From Podospora pseudoanserina (taxonomy: Eukaryota; Ascomycota; Sordariomycetes; Sordariales; Podosporaceae): a stretch of DNA of 64,000 bases. Within the stretch, counting starts at the first letter, position 1, and every line of letters begins with the position of its first letter. The stretch is from positions 4,464,001-4,528,000 of the forward strand of contig NC_085924.1 in the NCBI RefSeq assembly GCF_035222485.1, given 5' to 3'. A model generated the notes under the pieces. The model saw only the letters and a program-made list of their open reading frames with translations. It made no database searches and had not been told where the DNA came from. Positions 1 to 11,218 of this stretch are shown piece after piece. Both the position numbers and the translations under genes were made by a program.

Positions 1-490
1 TTTAGATTTTTACATTTAGCCCTATAATAATCCTATTTACGCGTAAAACGCGTACGGAACTATAGCTAGCGTTTATCGAAATTATATACCTAAAGCTTAC
101 TAATAAGAGGCGCGTCGCGTATACGTAATAATTAGTTAACTATATCTTCCACACTACGTAATCTTAATAGAAAAGCTCGTGCATATAGCTTAATAATATA
201 TTAAATAATAATAGTCTCTTCGGGTTAAGTAAGCTTCTTCGATTTGGGCGTAGTATCGCGTCGTACAGGCCGGCTAGCGCGTCGTCGTAAAAGAGTCGTA
301 TAGTGGACGTTGTAGATCTTTCTTGCGGCTCGGAGGCTAAGATTTTTATCTTTTTTCAGAGCTTCGAGGGCTAGGATCACCCTGGCTTCCTTTAAAGTAG
401 GAGGTATATTGGGTTGTGTAGAAAAAGTTGATGTTGCGTAGAAGGATGGTGCGTTGCTTAAAAAGTGGTGCACTCGCTTATAATGTACGT
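1..490 (-). mobile_element. Fot1/pogo-like transposon, 5' part, RIP-decayed
   Basis: The 5' end of a Tc1/mariner-superfamily Fot1-like element, reading leftward out of the window. The terminal inverted repeat ends at 490 next to a TA dinucleotide (491-492), the usual target of this superfamily. The N-terminal DNA-binding (psq-type HTH) part of the transposase is readable at 225-407, with motifs such as KEARVILALEAL and YTTLLRRRA. The likely start codon is lost: ATG has become ATA at 405-407. A TAA then interrupts the frame just after KKLT, as expected from a mutated CAA. The copy at 63490-64000 is the same element in opposite orientation and is less mutated. The rest of the element lies outside the window. 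Confidence 0.85.
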
Positions 491-540
491 TATAGCAAAG
501 TAACAATATGGCCTCGCGATCTTCTTGGCCAAAAGCATTG

Positions 541-1750
541 CGGTGTTGAGCACGTACGAGTCTGGTCTTTCCACTATAACACCACCCTACGATGCGCCTC
601 AGATGCCACCAAGGTCACTGACCATGCCCACGAGTTTCTCGACCTGCTGATGATGAAGCTCGCCGGGGACTTGTTTCCTGTACCAGGGCCGGAGGGTCGA
701 TGGGAATTCCAACTGAACCCCATCATATGTGTGGGACACAGTCTTGGAGGCATGTTGATCAAACGGGCCATGCTTTTGGCGAATACCAGACCCAATTATC
801 AGGTTCTGTGGCATGCAACTCGAGGAGCAGTAGGCATTCCACACTTGTGTGATTGTAGGCAGGCACCAACGTTTGGAGAAAGATGTTCTTCGCAGTTCCG
901 CATCACGGCCTTGACAGGCAGGATTGGAAGAAATTTCTGAAATTGGTCTTGGACATCAATGCTCCGCTCCGTGGCTTGACGCCATCATCAAGAAAAGAGG
1001 CGCAGGCAATACAGAATAGCAGCGTCCTCGCCGACATTACTGACGAGTTCAGGTGAAAAAGATATGTGATATCGTTGTGAAGAGCTTAAACGGTGACCAT
1101 CATTTGGCAAATCTAAAAGCCCAGGAGTTGTTCGGCTATTTGGTTATTGGTCCCATCAGCACGACAGCAGCCCTAGCAAAAGAGCTACCCAACGACACTG
1201 CCAGCATGTACGACCGGGTCTTGAGCTGGGCACAGCAAAATACGACCTACTAACCCTTTCTCAAACACATTCTGCGATGGGCGGCGTTTCAGATTGAACC
1301 TCTCAAGGAGGCCGAGGTAAACACGGCAGTAGCTCTCAGCATGGCGCAAGATCAAGTCTCCCAGTGGCGAGTGACTACATCAGAATTGGAGAGTTTGCGA
1401 AACCTAATAGGCAGTACAAGGGCCATGGTGAGCAACATGGACGACGGCTTGTCGAGGTGAAAGAAGGTGTTCTCCAGCCCGTCAATCAGACACTGAAGGG
1501 TTGTCTCACGAAACCTAGCAATGATCAGTCCCTTCATCTAGAGGAAATGCCTTCTCATGCCGAGCTCGCCAAGATTTGCATCGAATACCTCACGATGCCA
1601 TACTTTGCGGACTCTCGGCAGCCCACAGCAAGCTCTCTTGAGGACAAGGTCAAGAAGAGGATCACCAGACACGGCTTTCGAAAGTTCTGGAGACGTTGCA
1701 ACCACCGGAATTACGATTAGGTCGCTGAACCGGGAGCACCAGGTCAAACA
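541..1750 (+). pseudogene. NLR-like gene relic: alpha/beta-hydrolase head and post-NACHT fragments
   Basis: Three reading frames hold pieces of one protein. Around 734-751 a GHSLGG nucleophile elbow, followed by LLANTRPNYQVLWHATRG, marks a serine lipase-like alpha/beta hydrolase (DUF676/SERAC1-like) of the kind found at the N-terminus of fungal NLR-like proteins. After a frame change near 830-885, FFAVPHHG continues the same fold. From about 1180 the segments MYDRVLS, FLKHILRWAAF and AELAKICIEYLTMPYFADS resemble the region after the NACHT domain in fungal NACHT-ankyrin proteins. A TAA at about 1251 and several shifts break it, and the NACHT Walker motifs are not visible, so an internal deletion is likely. 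No function is expected. Confidence 0.6.
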
Positions 1751-3053
1751 AGATGACCCTACCCCGGCTGGACGCATTAACCATGCTGGGCTCGCCGTCC
1801 GTGATCAGGATGCCGTATCAGGGGTCGGTCATCCGCGGGGGCCCCTTGACGTTGACACAAATTTCCAGAACTTGGTTACTTTGTCCCACGGACCAATTCA
1901 AAGTCTAAATCAACTTGAAAGAAAGGGGGCCGGCGAGGCAGCAACAAGTCCCATTGCAGTTCAACGCCATCCAGAGCGAACCGCTGCACTTGAAAGGCAC
2001 GATCAGCCACCTGAACGATCGGCTTACCAGGAACAACGCTGCCTCTGTGTTATGTGGAAGGACGTAAGACTCGTAGTCTGCGAGATGTTGGCCCCCTTGA
2101 ACTGCTGCAACCAAAGGAGCCCACAGGCATTATGGATTCCCCGAGAAACGCCCACAAAGATCCCGTCAGCGTTGGGGAGTAGTCCATGCTACATGCAAGT
2201 GTGAATCCTCCAGTTCCTCAGCCGACAACTGCCGCCCAGTTCAGCAATCACAGGCCTAGTCAAAATGGAACCACACAACCCACCGACCGCGGTGTTTCGA
2301 ACATCGCAGGGCAAAGCCAGACCAGCAGGGACCGCGAACACAGGAGCTTCTACGACAGACTTCAACAAGATCCAAATCTGATGGACGCCGTACCACCACC
2401 ACCTGACCTAGATCTGGAACGGAGAACAATGAATGCCATGCTCAACACTAAAACACCATCCCAACAACCTGCTCCACCGACGGTCAGCCTTCTTCCTAAC
2501 ATCATACCTTCATCACCCCAGCAACCTCCCAAAAGACAAGGCGTTGATCCCGCACTACTTGAGCCTCGCTCAAACGCTCCTAGAAGATCGGAGGAAACGA
2601 CTTCAAACCCCGCAGACGCCAGCAAAAAGAAACCAACAGAAGCACGCAAATCCGAAGAACCTGTCAGCCATCGTGCTGCTGCTGTCAGACCGCCATCAAA
2701 TAGTGGACTTCCACCAGCGGCAGTCCCTACTTACCGCCAATCTGTCCCCAACTACCTATACAGCAGATAACAGAGATACACGTTTCAGGAATGAACCCCA
2801 ACCCCAACCCGGTCCTGACTCCGCACAATTTCCCAATCTGCATGATGATGACCAGTCTCAAGATGGGTCAGAACGCAGCGAGTCAGTGACTGGGGGTGAT
2901 ACACCGGCACAAAAGGCAAAGCGAGGCCTGCTTAGAAGAGCGCTGCGCAAGACAGCCAAGAGAGTGGATGAGGCGAGCAAGAAAATTGGGATGACCTCCC
3001 CACTTGTTTTCATGGCTGGAGGATGTGATGCTGATATTCTTGAGGGGTTGTAG
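1751..3053 (+). pseudogene. Proline-rich low-complexity protein remnant
   Basis: Coding-like sequence continues in at least two frames. One frame (2186-2770) is rich in Pro, Ser, Gln and Thr. Another (about 2760-3050) continues as an acidic then basic tail with KAKRGLLRRALRKTAKRVDEA and ends at a stop at 3051-3053. The frame must change near 2760 to link them, and no convincing intron is seen there. It may be the disordered C-terminal part of the NLR-like relic upstream, or a separate hypothetical gene with unrecognised introns. No domain is recognised. Confidence 0.35.
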
Positions 3054-4012
3054 CGAAGGGTTTGAAGGTGAAGTGAAAGAGATGGCTGTTCGCTGGTGGC
3101 TGACTGGCTGGGTAGGTAAGGTACTTTGAGCAACATCAGATGGAGGAATGGGCCTTCAAATTTGTATTTATCGTGCTTTCGTGTGATGAACGTGGGCTCA
3201 ACATCGAAGGCAGTTCAAATTTTAACAACATCATAAATCACGTCATAAGGAGTTTTTCAACCCCAACGTCGTCTGCCTTCCCAACCATCCAGGTCATCGA
3301 CCCTGTCCTTTCTACACTGAATAGTTTGGAAGAATTGCTGGCTTTCTCAATGATAAGGAAACCTCGTCATTGCGGTCCATGTGTATTTGCCTACAAAGCC
3401 CCACCATACCGCCCATCAATACCTCCCAAAACCCCATATCCCATTCTCCCTCGCCTCAAAGACCCGCTCCCCAACCTCCGGGTAGGGGTTCAACCCCTTT
3501 TCTCTATCCAACAGATAAAAGCTCGCCATTTTGTTGTTTGGGTTCAGGTTACCGTCGATCTGGACAGATTTTGTAGGCCTCGCGGAATGAGAAGAGAGAG
3601 GGCAAACTTGATGTAGGTAGGAAACAGGAGATGTGCTTAGAAGCTAGCGGCGGTTAAATCAGGCAGCAAATGCTTGGCCGTTGTTATCATAAGAACTTGA
3701 TAGATATCATGGGTATCTAGGGTAGGTATGTATTGATCCAGTAGGTAACCGCAATCATGAATGTCAGTCATCGGGCTGAAGCGACACCGAGTATAGGGAT
3801 CTGTGTGAAGCGGGATCAATGGGTGCTCTGCAAACTTTCTGGTAATGTTCTCAAGCAGGAATGGTCTGCAGAGACACGGTGGGGGTGGACACATAAATGC
3901 CAAGCTTGGGTCGTGCTCCGAATTATGTTGCATTATGCATGCAGTGTCGCTATGCAACTAAACCCTATCCAACACAAGACTGCATGACACCATTTGTGCA
4001 AATCTGCCCCTT
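3054..4012. other. Intergenic, no supported gene
   Basis: Open frames on both strands are short and lack recognisable domains or coding bias. The part near 3640-4010 probably holds the 3' flank of the 3CxxC gene. Confidence 0.5.
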
Positions 4013-4681
4013 TCACTCTTCTAGAGAAGCCTTCTGACAGTCGTACCCCGCCAGGCAGGCCTCACAAAATTCACGTTCATGTGGCTCACCGCGCTTCACA
4101 CCGAATACAGGTTTCTCCACATGAATACCAGCCCATTTCTTCAGCCGGTACACCACCCGTTCCACGTACGAATCCTCGTCAAGCCGCAAGACCCCCAGTT
4201 TATCGCACACCCTGCAGCGCTGTTTGAACACCAAGGCGTAATAGCCGTTCCCGGAGAACTGCCGGATTAGGATCCCGACCTTCTTACTGCTCCAGCCGGA
4301 CTTGGAGCAATTCTGATTCTGGCATTTGAAGCGACCCATGACGTGTGTAAAGTATTCTTGCGTGACTTTGTCGTCGTCTTCGCTGTGATCATTGAACCAC
4401 GGCTTGGGAATGATCGATACGGTGCCGAGGGCCTTCTCGATATCTGCGTGGAGAGATGGGAATTTGACTGTTGTATCATCCGCCTTGTGAGTTGACCATC
4501 TTGTCGATGTCGATCCAAATAGTGGGGCGCTGGACTTAAATTTGGCGTGACGGAACCGTTTGGACAGTGGCTGGTTGGCAAGCATCGCCATGGCCCTCCT
4601 CCATTGCGCACCAAACATCCTGTAGCATGGGGTGAAAAAGGGATCGAAGAGTCGATAGGAGACCTTTTCGTCACCTTCCAT
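4013..4681 (-). CDS. 3CxxC-type zinc finger protein
   Basis: A 222-residue intronless protein of the fungal 3CxxC zinc-finger family (the fold of animal receptor-transporting proteins). Three Cys pairs lie in the expected order and spacing: FKCQNQNC near residue 118, QRCRVCDKLG near 158, and EFCEACLAGYDC near the C-terminus. Between them runs the typical segment with a conserved W and basic and aromatic residues. No signal peptide or membrane segment is seen. The ATG at 4681 follows a TATA-like TATTATAAT about 50 bp upstream and a CATCTCATC stretch. Family members are thought to bind zinc, but their cellular role in fungi is unclear. The gene is intact. Confidence 0.88.
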   Translation of the reverse strand: MEGDEKVSYRLFDPFFTPCYRMFGAQWRRAMAMLANQPLSKRFRHAKFKSSAPLFGSTSTRWSTHKADDTTVKFPSLHADIEKALGTVSIIPKPWFNDHSEDDDKVTQEYFTHVMGRFKCQNQNCSKSGWSSKKVGILIRQFSGNGYYALVFKQRCRVCDKLGVLRLDEDSYVERVVYRLKKWAGIHVEKPVFGVKRGEPHEREFCEACLAGYDCQKASLEE

Positions 4682-5301
4682 GTGGATTTGGTACTGTCGT
4701 TAGATGAGATGTGAAAGAGGCCCATTATAATACTCGCTGCAGCTACCTACGGAATCCGTTTGCTTTCGGGGATGGCACGAGGCAGGGCGGACTTGATCCC
4801 CTATTGGTCATACTCGGAATTTTGCAGCGTTTGGTCAATAAATACTGTACTTACATAAGGCAAAGAGCAACACCTTGATCCGTTTGCCTTCGCAGAAACA
4901 AGATAGGTGAAAGCCCCGGCTCATCACTCGGTAGGATGCATCCCTTTGCAGATGTTGGAACTTGGGGGCACTCTGTGAAAGGTCGAATGCGATCGAGGCT
5001 GGGTACCGGGATAATATCTCTCAGTTGTCAACACCAACATCGTGCGAGCTCAGCAAACGGCCATAGCTTCTTCAGCGAGATCCTCCTTGCAAAAATCTAA
5101 GCGAAAGCGATTTTTTATTTACAAATGCGTTTGGTGTTTGTGGTTGCATATGTTCGGATGTATATTTCAATATAGGTGCTCATATATGTTGACACAGGCG
5201 TACCTAACCAGTTCATGGAGTCAGTTTAAACTCCCTCAGGCCCCTTCGGCGACGATCATCCGACTACCATCCGCTGCTATCGTCTCGCTCCGGCCACACC
5301 T
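4682..5301. other. Intergenic, promoter side of the 3CxxC gene
   Basis: No coding sequence is supported. The first 100 bases upstream of 4681 hold the TATA-like sequence and the likely 5' UTR. The rest separates this gene from the 3' end of the next minus-strand gene. Confidence 0.5.
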
Positions 5302-6120
5302 CTAATCCCAGTCCGGGCTGCTCGGAGGGGTTCGGCAGCTGCAAACCTGCTCCTCCTTCTCCTCTGACACAACCACAGACTCTTTTTTCGTCTCGGACAC
5401 CTCAGTATGCCGTCGCACCCACTCCTCCAACCATCCCACAAGCTCCTTTCTCGCTTGCTCCGAGAGGGTGTCCTTTCGCTTTCTCACCATACGCCGATAT
5501 CTTTTCCACGCCCACTTCTTTTCCTGATACTCTTTATCCTGGCACTGGGGCGACCTCGCTCTCTCATCAAAACTTGTAAAAATTGCATCGGTGAGCCGCT
5601 CGTCAAGCCACTTCTCCTCTTGGCTGACTGGACCTGGACGTTTCTCCAGACACCGGTTGGTTTCGCGGGGCTTGGAGCGTACGCCGGATGGGACGAGACA
5701 AAACCGCCATTGTTTTCTGGAGCGGGGGCTGGGGGTGTATGGCTCCGAGGTCATGATGCATGTGGATTCGGTTTCAGCGAACGAGACACGGCGGGGCTCT
5801 GTCAATATTGTGGAGTCGGTAGAGGAGGATTTGATCTTGAGGCATGATTTGGTTGGTTGTGAGTGGAGGTGCGGTGCTAGGCGAAGAAACTCGATCTGGT
5901 CTGGATGTCGGGAGTCGTTGTCGGTGTATGACCGGTTGTTCGCGAGTATTGATGTTACAGAGCGTACTGGGAACGATCTTTGGATCCACGCAAGGACGGG
6001 CTCTTTTTTGGCGAGCCGGTTATTCTCAATTTCGGCTGTAGGAGATGCGGCAGTGGATGGTGAAGCCCAGTTGTCATCGTTGAGGTTCACCAACACCCAC
6101 TTTGTCTTTCGACGCCCCAT
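5302..6120 (-). CDS. Hypothetical protein with SCLK and RVSF motifs (PP1-docking-like)
   Basis: A 272-residue protein from the ATG at 6120. The frame is open up to 6534, but the added N-terminus looks like non-coding sequence. No known domain is recognised. Residues 92-95 (SCLK) and 111-114 (RVSF, inside PRRVSFAETE) resemble the SILK and RVxF short linear motifs by which regulators bind protein phosphatase 1. The C-terminal third is rich in Trp, Arg and Glu (EEKWLDERLTDAI, EKKWAWKRYRRMVRKRK, LVGWLEEWVRRH) and probably forms charged helices. The next two minus-strand genes carry the same motif pair. A phosphatase-binding role is inference. Confidence 0.6.
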   Translation of the reverse strand: MGRRKTKWVLVNLNDDNWASPSTAASPTAEIENNRLAKKEPVLAWIQRSFPVRSVTSILANNRSYTDNDSRHPDQIEFLRLAPHLHSQPTKSCLKIKSSSTDSTILTEPRRVSFAETESTCIMTSEPYTPSPRSRKQWRFCLVPSGVRSKPRETNRCLEKRPGPVSQEEKWLDERLTDAIFTSFDERARSPQCQDKEYQEKKWAWKRYRRMVRKRKDTLSEQARKELVGWLEEWVRRHTEVSETKKESVVVSEEKEEQVCSCRTPPSSPDWD

Positions 6121-6669
6121 GTTGATATGTGCTGCAAGTAGTACAAAGCCACGTTGCACCATCTTCAGCTGGTCACAAAGGAATTGACACCCTGCAGTAA
6201 GACCGATCGGACGTAGTAATCGGTCGAAATGGAGGTATACTTTGTCGATGCGGGATAGCGGAACGGTCGTCGGAGCGACGTCGCGGTTGCTCGTCGAAGT
6301 TGGTGGTTCTTCTTTGACCCGCGAAAGCTGCCTGAAGAAATAAATCGTCGCGCGAATAAACTGCATTGGAAAAGCCTTTGTTGACGATAAGGTTGGGAGC
6401 AATGTTGTGGGAAAGTGACACATGTTGCCAGGGTTTTGCACATCGGTGCTGGTGGCGGAAGCCAAAGCTGTTGGCCTTGGTGGCCACTTCACATCCACCC
6501 ACGCCATCGGCGAACCTTGATTTCCGCAATGCAATTTGCGAGCGTGGTTGATTGAAGACCGGACAAGGACTTATAAAACAGTCTCTGTGCCTATCTATAC
6601 ATTCAGGAGGTACCCAGTGGGTGTCGCCAGTGTATTGCCCTCCCATGACCTAAGCCATGTCGGCAACGA

Positions 6670-7488
6670 TTATATCCTCAACACCTCGATCGTCAAAACA
6701 TTGACGTCAAGATCCTGTTGATTGATGACATCACACCCATCAACCTCCTTCATCATCTCCCACGTCATCTTCAACGGCTTCTCCATCGCTCCCAATCCTC
6801 CCTCCAGCATCTCCCGCTCTTCCAGATACCTTTGCCGCATCTCCAACTTCCTCTCCTCACGATCCGTTTCGTACTTCTGACGGCAGGCACGTCTACTCTA
6901 CCGGAAAGACCAACTCAAAATATCAGGATGGCCAATCACCAGGTCTATTTTGTTGCCTTGAGCCAAGCGTGGCCTTCTATCTACCTGTATCTCGTCTTCG
7001 TCCCTACTCTGGGCAATTCTTGGTGTGATGAGGTTGGTGGCGTTGTCAGAGAACTGAACGCGCCGTCGTTGAACTCTCTGGGGTTTTTGGTGGAGCGGGG
7101 CATTCGATGGAAGTATCGTCTCAGTATTCATTTCGTGGGCCAAAGTCGTGCAATTTGGCAAGCTTGATGGGGAGTAGGGCTGCGCGTGGACTTTCAAGAT
7201 GCCCCGAGGTGTCACAAGCAATCGATGCGGTGGGGGACGAGGGTGAATATATCCTTCCCGTGGCTGAATCCAGAAGGGCCCTTTTGTTTCACTACCGTCG
7301 GTTGAGTTCATTTTGCGTGCCAGGTTGGAGACGGGTAACTGACTGTGGGATGTCCGGTTCACTGGTGTGGCAGGCGAATAGCTTGAAACGATAAAACCAG
7401 GGCAAAAGCCAGGCGGTTGTGGGGTGAGTGGATGGTCAAGGAGAATGATGCGAGGCAGTGAAGTCGTACCAGGCTGCGGTGTTGACAA
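6670..7488 (-). CDS. Hypothetical protein with GILK and RVQF motifs, two exons
   Basis: Exon 1 runs 7488-6985, the intron is 6877-6984 (108 bp, GTAGAT to CGTCAG), and exon 2 runs 6876-6670, giving 236 residues. The splice keeps the phase and adds a helical tail (YETDREERKLEMRQRYLEER). Residues 96-99 (GILK) and 143-146 (RVQF, in RRRVQFSDNA) are near-canonical SILK and RVxF docking motifs for PP1, 43 residues apart. The N-terminus is proline-rich and disordered. An alternative start is the Met at residue 60. It shares only the motif pair and general composition with its neighbours at 5302-6120 and 8444-10352. Function is not known. Confidence 0.6.
6877..6984 (-). other. Predicted intron
   Basis: The donor GTAGAT follows the codon for Gln168 and the acceptor CGTCAG restores the frame into a charged helical exon. 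Without splicing the protein would stop a few residues before 6898. Confidence 0.55.
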
Positions 7489-8443
7489 GGCTTCCGAGTG
7501 AATTGCCGAGAAAGCACCAGGAACTTGCCTTCAAGCTATGCGCGGCAGGATTTCTCCACTCATCTCGCTTTGGTGGCCAGGTCATTGTGCTGAGCTGTTC
7601 TCCCCAGCGAAATAAACTACCATCTTCTGGATCCCTGGCTGCTGACCTGGATCAAACGAGCGTTATGATATGTACCAGCGCGGAGTCGAGATAAGGCCAA
7701 GGAGGGTAAAGAATTTCTCAGAGGAAAATGTTGGAATGATTACATGGAAATTGGAAGCAGCGAGCCATATCCCTCCGCTGCAACAGTAAAATTTCATATG
7801 TACCAATATATCCATAATCGGGGCTATTCTGGCCCCTGTGACAGGCGTTAACTTCGTCTTTTTGAAAGTGGGCAAGGCCAAGGTTCGCTTCTCTTGCGTT
7901 GGGCTCTGCCCCCCCTGTTTTTTTTCTTTCTTTTTTTGAACATTAGACATTATAATATCCATCATCGCTTTTGCTCAACATTGGTGATCGCATCCCCGAC
8001 ACGGGATTTGTACAGAGTAACAATAAAAAGAAGATCCGAAAGGGTATCGACCTTTGAAACGAGCAGAACCACAAACAAGTACATATAACGGAAACAGAGA
8101 AAGAGTAAAAAGGAAGCAACAGGATATATAAAATGCTGTACAACAATTCCGGGCCAAAAAGGAGGGCCAACCCATAAAGACGAAACGCTACAGCCACCAC
8201 GCTGTGATGCCCCTTTTCCGCTGAACGATCCTGTGTGCCAAATAACACCTTATGCTGTGTCCAACCAGAGCCAAAGAGGTATCTCGCTGCCTTCCTGAAA
8301 CCTTTCCTTAGCCCAGTGTTGAAATCCTCCTAAACAAATATCCTCCTAACCAATCCCGAACCTCCTGATATATGCCCAAGGCATCCATGTAACCTGCAAA
8401 CAAAACCCAAACAAAGCTAATGATCCTCCTTCAACCCCAATCA
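7489..8443. other. Intergenic, no supported gene
   Basis: Short frames only. It contains pyrimidine and purine runs near 7910-7940 and probably the 3' UTR of the gene ending at 8444. Confidence 0.5.
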
Positions 8444-10352
8444 CTAACATCCTCCAATCCTCTTAAAAGTATCTTCCCATCTGATCACGCTAACCCGCCG
8501 CATCACCTTCCGCAAGTCCCTGTCAAACTTGGCCGGCAAAGCTGGGGTCTTCTCACAACTCCGGCGCTCGTACTCAAACTTCCAATCCCTCAGCACAGCC
8601 AAGTACCTCTCCTCATACTCGCGCCTGTTCTCCTCAGCGAGGTTCAATTGACGCTGGAGCTCCTTGTCGTCGAGATGGGAATTACTGCACCAAAGACGTG
8701 TTTAGCATGTCATGTTCATTGTGTTTGTGGGGGTACGGTACGTACGGTGCCGCAACGCCTCTAAAAGCCTGCTCACCCTGGTCGTCGGCCTTCCTCTTCT
8801 TGGCAGCAGCAGCCTCAACAGACGACTTAGCCTGCTGTGCAGCCCTGTTTGCCTCAATCTCCCGTCGGAGTTTAGCCTTTCTTTCCGCACGGGTGGCAGC
8901 GTCTCCCTCTTCGTGGGGTTGGGGGTAGTGCGTGTCGTTGACAGAAATGCGCATGTTGGAGCCGAAGGTGGCCTTCTTCCTGGACGCCGTGCGGGCGTTC
9001 TTGGTCTTGAGGTGGCTCTTGACGGGGGCGGCGACTTTGTGGAGGGGATTGCTCTTGGGCTGGTAAGTCGCGTTGATGACATCTAGCTTGTCCCAACGGT
9101 CGGTGTTGGTCGTATGGTTGCGCCTGTGGTGGCGACGGGCCGTGCTGGGTTCGGCAGAAGCGGCGTCTGCGCTGATGACATTCTTCTCCTTGTTATTTGG
9201 TCTGAGACGACCAGACGCGGTGTGAAGAATTTGACCGTGGATGGGCACGCGGTCAGCCGCACGGGGACGGAGAGCGGACAGGCAGGTGTATCCATCGGGT
9301 TTGTGGCTCTCCTGAGCAGGCGTAGGAGTGTCCTCGATGGGTCTGCGACTACCAGAGATGACGGTCATGAGAGGGCCGGAGACGGGGACGCCGCCAACAG
9401 AAGGACCAGGTGTAGCGGGTTGAGCGGTATCCTGGGCGGGCTGGGGGCTACCAGGCGTAATGCTCAGGTTCTGACCCGAGATGGTGATACCAGCATTGGT
9501 TTGCTGCCAGACGGGTGTTAAGTCGACGATTCTGTAGTCGTCTGAAGAGGCAAGACTTCCAAGCCACTGACCGAATCGCGTGAGGAACGAATCTTCCTCG
9601 GGCGGATCACCCTGGCGGAGTTCGTCCACGAGCTCATCCTCCTGAACAAGGTCCTGGTTGTCATCGGCAAGGCCCATCTCCACCTCGACGCTAGTAGCGC
9701 TCTGGCAATAGAAGCTGAAGCTACTATTCTTCATGTCGGTGATAAAGACGTTGCTAACGGGGCTTTTGTGGTGTAGAGGAACTGGAATGCCAAAGATAGA
9801 TTGGCCGGTGCTGTTCAGTCTCCGCGACTCTGTGCAGTATCTCTCAAATGTCACCGAAATGTGAAGGTTGCGCATCTGCTTTGTCAGATGGCTAACCATA
9901 TCAAGGCTACGCCGAGGGGGCCGGCGGTGGCTAGTGATGGCCCAATGAGTAGGACTGCCGCTGTTGATTGTCTTGCGGCGCTCGATGGAGTCGGCAATCC
10001 GGGAGTCGCTCAAAGGGTTCCTCTGGCGCTTGTGATGGCTGTCATTCGAGGATGAGTCGTCATCCCGCCGGCGCTTCCCGAGAGGAGAGGGAGGAGAAGC
10101 AACGGCAGAATACATGGCAGAGAAAGCCGAAGTGGGCAAGCCCCTCTCAGCGCAGCGACAAATGGTGGTGAGGCCCGGAGTGCTGCTCATGTTGAGAGGA
10201 GCGGCGAGGGTATCCTCCACAATGGCAGCAGGAAAATTGCTGGCGGAAGGCATGTTGGGGACGCGCGTGAGTCTCCGGGTGGAAGGGAGAACGATCCGGC
10301 GGAGGCGAAATCCGCCACAGGCACCTATGGTAGGGAATGAGCGGTACATCAT
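8444..10352 (-). CDS. Hypothetical nuclear-type protein with SHLK and KATF motifs, two exons
   Basis: Exon 1 runs 10352-8746, the intron is 8685-8745 (61 bp: donor GTACGT, branch-like GCTAAAC, acceptor GTGCAG), and exon 2 runs 8684-8444, giving 615 residues. Basic clusters GKRRRDDD and HHKRQR near residues 90-115 suggest a bipartite nuclear signal. Residues 446-449 (SHLK) and 460-463 (KATF) align in order with the SILK/RVxF-like pairs of the two downstream genes, although Ala replaces the usual Val. A long charged helix follows (RAERKAKLRREIEANRAA), then the exon-2 segment EENRREYEERYLAVLRDWKFEYERR trimmed here to EENRREYEERY and beyond, which is also helical. The start may instead be the Met at residue 34. 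Five 16-bp repeats lie just upstream. Confidence 0.65.
8685..8745 (-). other. Predicted intron
   Basis: GTACGT donor, GCTAAAC branch-like site and TGCAG acceptor. Splicing joins two helical coding segments in frame and extends the protein by about 80 residues. Unspliced reading stops at 8682. Confidence 0.8.
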
Positions 10353-10392
10353 CGTGAGGGTGGTGAAGAGCCGCGATGTTCAACAGTCGAGG

Positions 10393-10472
10393 GGGTCAAG
10401 AGCTGAGAGGGTCAAGAGTTGAGAGGGTCAAGAGCTGAGAGGGTCAAGAGTTGAGAGGGTCAAGAATCGATA
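10393..10472. repeat. 16-bp tandem repeat, five copies, upstream of the 10352 start
   Basis: The unit gggtcaagagytgaga is repeated at 10393, 10409, 10425, 10441 and 10457, the last copy degenerate. The variable base alternates C, T, C, T, so the true period may be 32 bp. It sits 40-120 bp before the ATG of the minus-strand gene, within its promoter or 5' UTR. Confidence 0.9.
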
Positions 10473-10499
10473 TGTCGAGTCGAGATGGTTAGGAGTTGA

Positions 10500-11218
10500 A
10501 ATGGTCAAATGTGAACGTGAATGAAGCTGTCGCGACTGTTGTACGGGATGGATTGCGACGGCGAAGACGCGATAGAGGAAGGCAATTGAAGTGGTTGGAT
10601 AGCAGTCCAAAGAAAGGAAGAGACGAAACTCGAGGATTGCTGGCGGGTGAGGGTAAAAGAGAGAAAGAAGGACTGGCCGTGGGATGGCTGGCAGAGCGAT
10701 AAGTGGGAAATGATGGTCGACTTCCGGGAGAGACCCACAATTGCAGTCAACAATAGCAGAGGCAGTCCCATGAATAGGCTTGTTCCTATTCACTTGATAC
10801 TGTGAGCCACTCTGAGGGCCCAAGCTTCGGTGGAAACTCTGCTCAGAGCAGACGGGTGCAGAGTTGGTGGTCGAGGGCAGAAAGCCGGCGGCGAGATGGC
10901 CGCCGTCAACGGTGACGGGAATCGCAGTCTTTGATCGCACGCATGGAAACTTCGCATCACAGACGCCAGGGACTTGTTCAGGCGGCTGACCAGAATATTT
11001 CTAAGCCGCGCGCATTGCATTTAAAGTTTGGTGGTGGCTGATATAACTCTTTGCGACCACACTCCACCGCAACAAAACCGCGAGAAACACAGTCACCCAC
11101 TTGTCGATGTTCTGGATCGAACAGCAAAACGGACAGCCCCACATAGCCTCAGTCTCACCTTCAACCTAATGACAACTCCGAGATTTTCTCCTATTCATAT
11201 GGGTTCAGTGAAAGATGA
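10500..11218. other. Intergenic
   Basis: Between two minus-strand genes. Overlapping minus-strand frames (10428-11020) lack coding features. It probably holds the promoter of the 8444-10352 gene and the 3' flank of the next gene. Confidence 0.45.

Noticed and set aside
5407-6187. Long plus-strand frames opposite the 5302-6120 gene
   Set aside because: Shadow frames; the minus strand has the better protein character and gene order.
8698-9521. Plus-strand frames opposite the 8444-10352 gene
   Set aside because: Shadow frames of a GC-rich coding strand.
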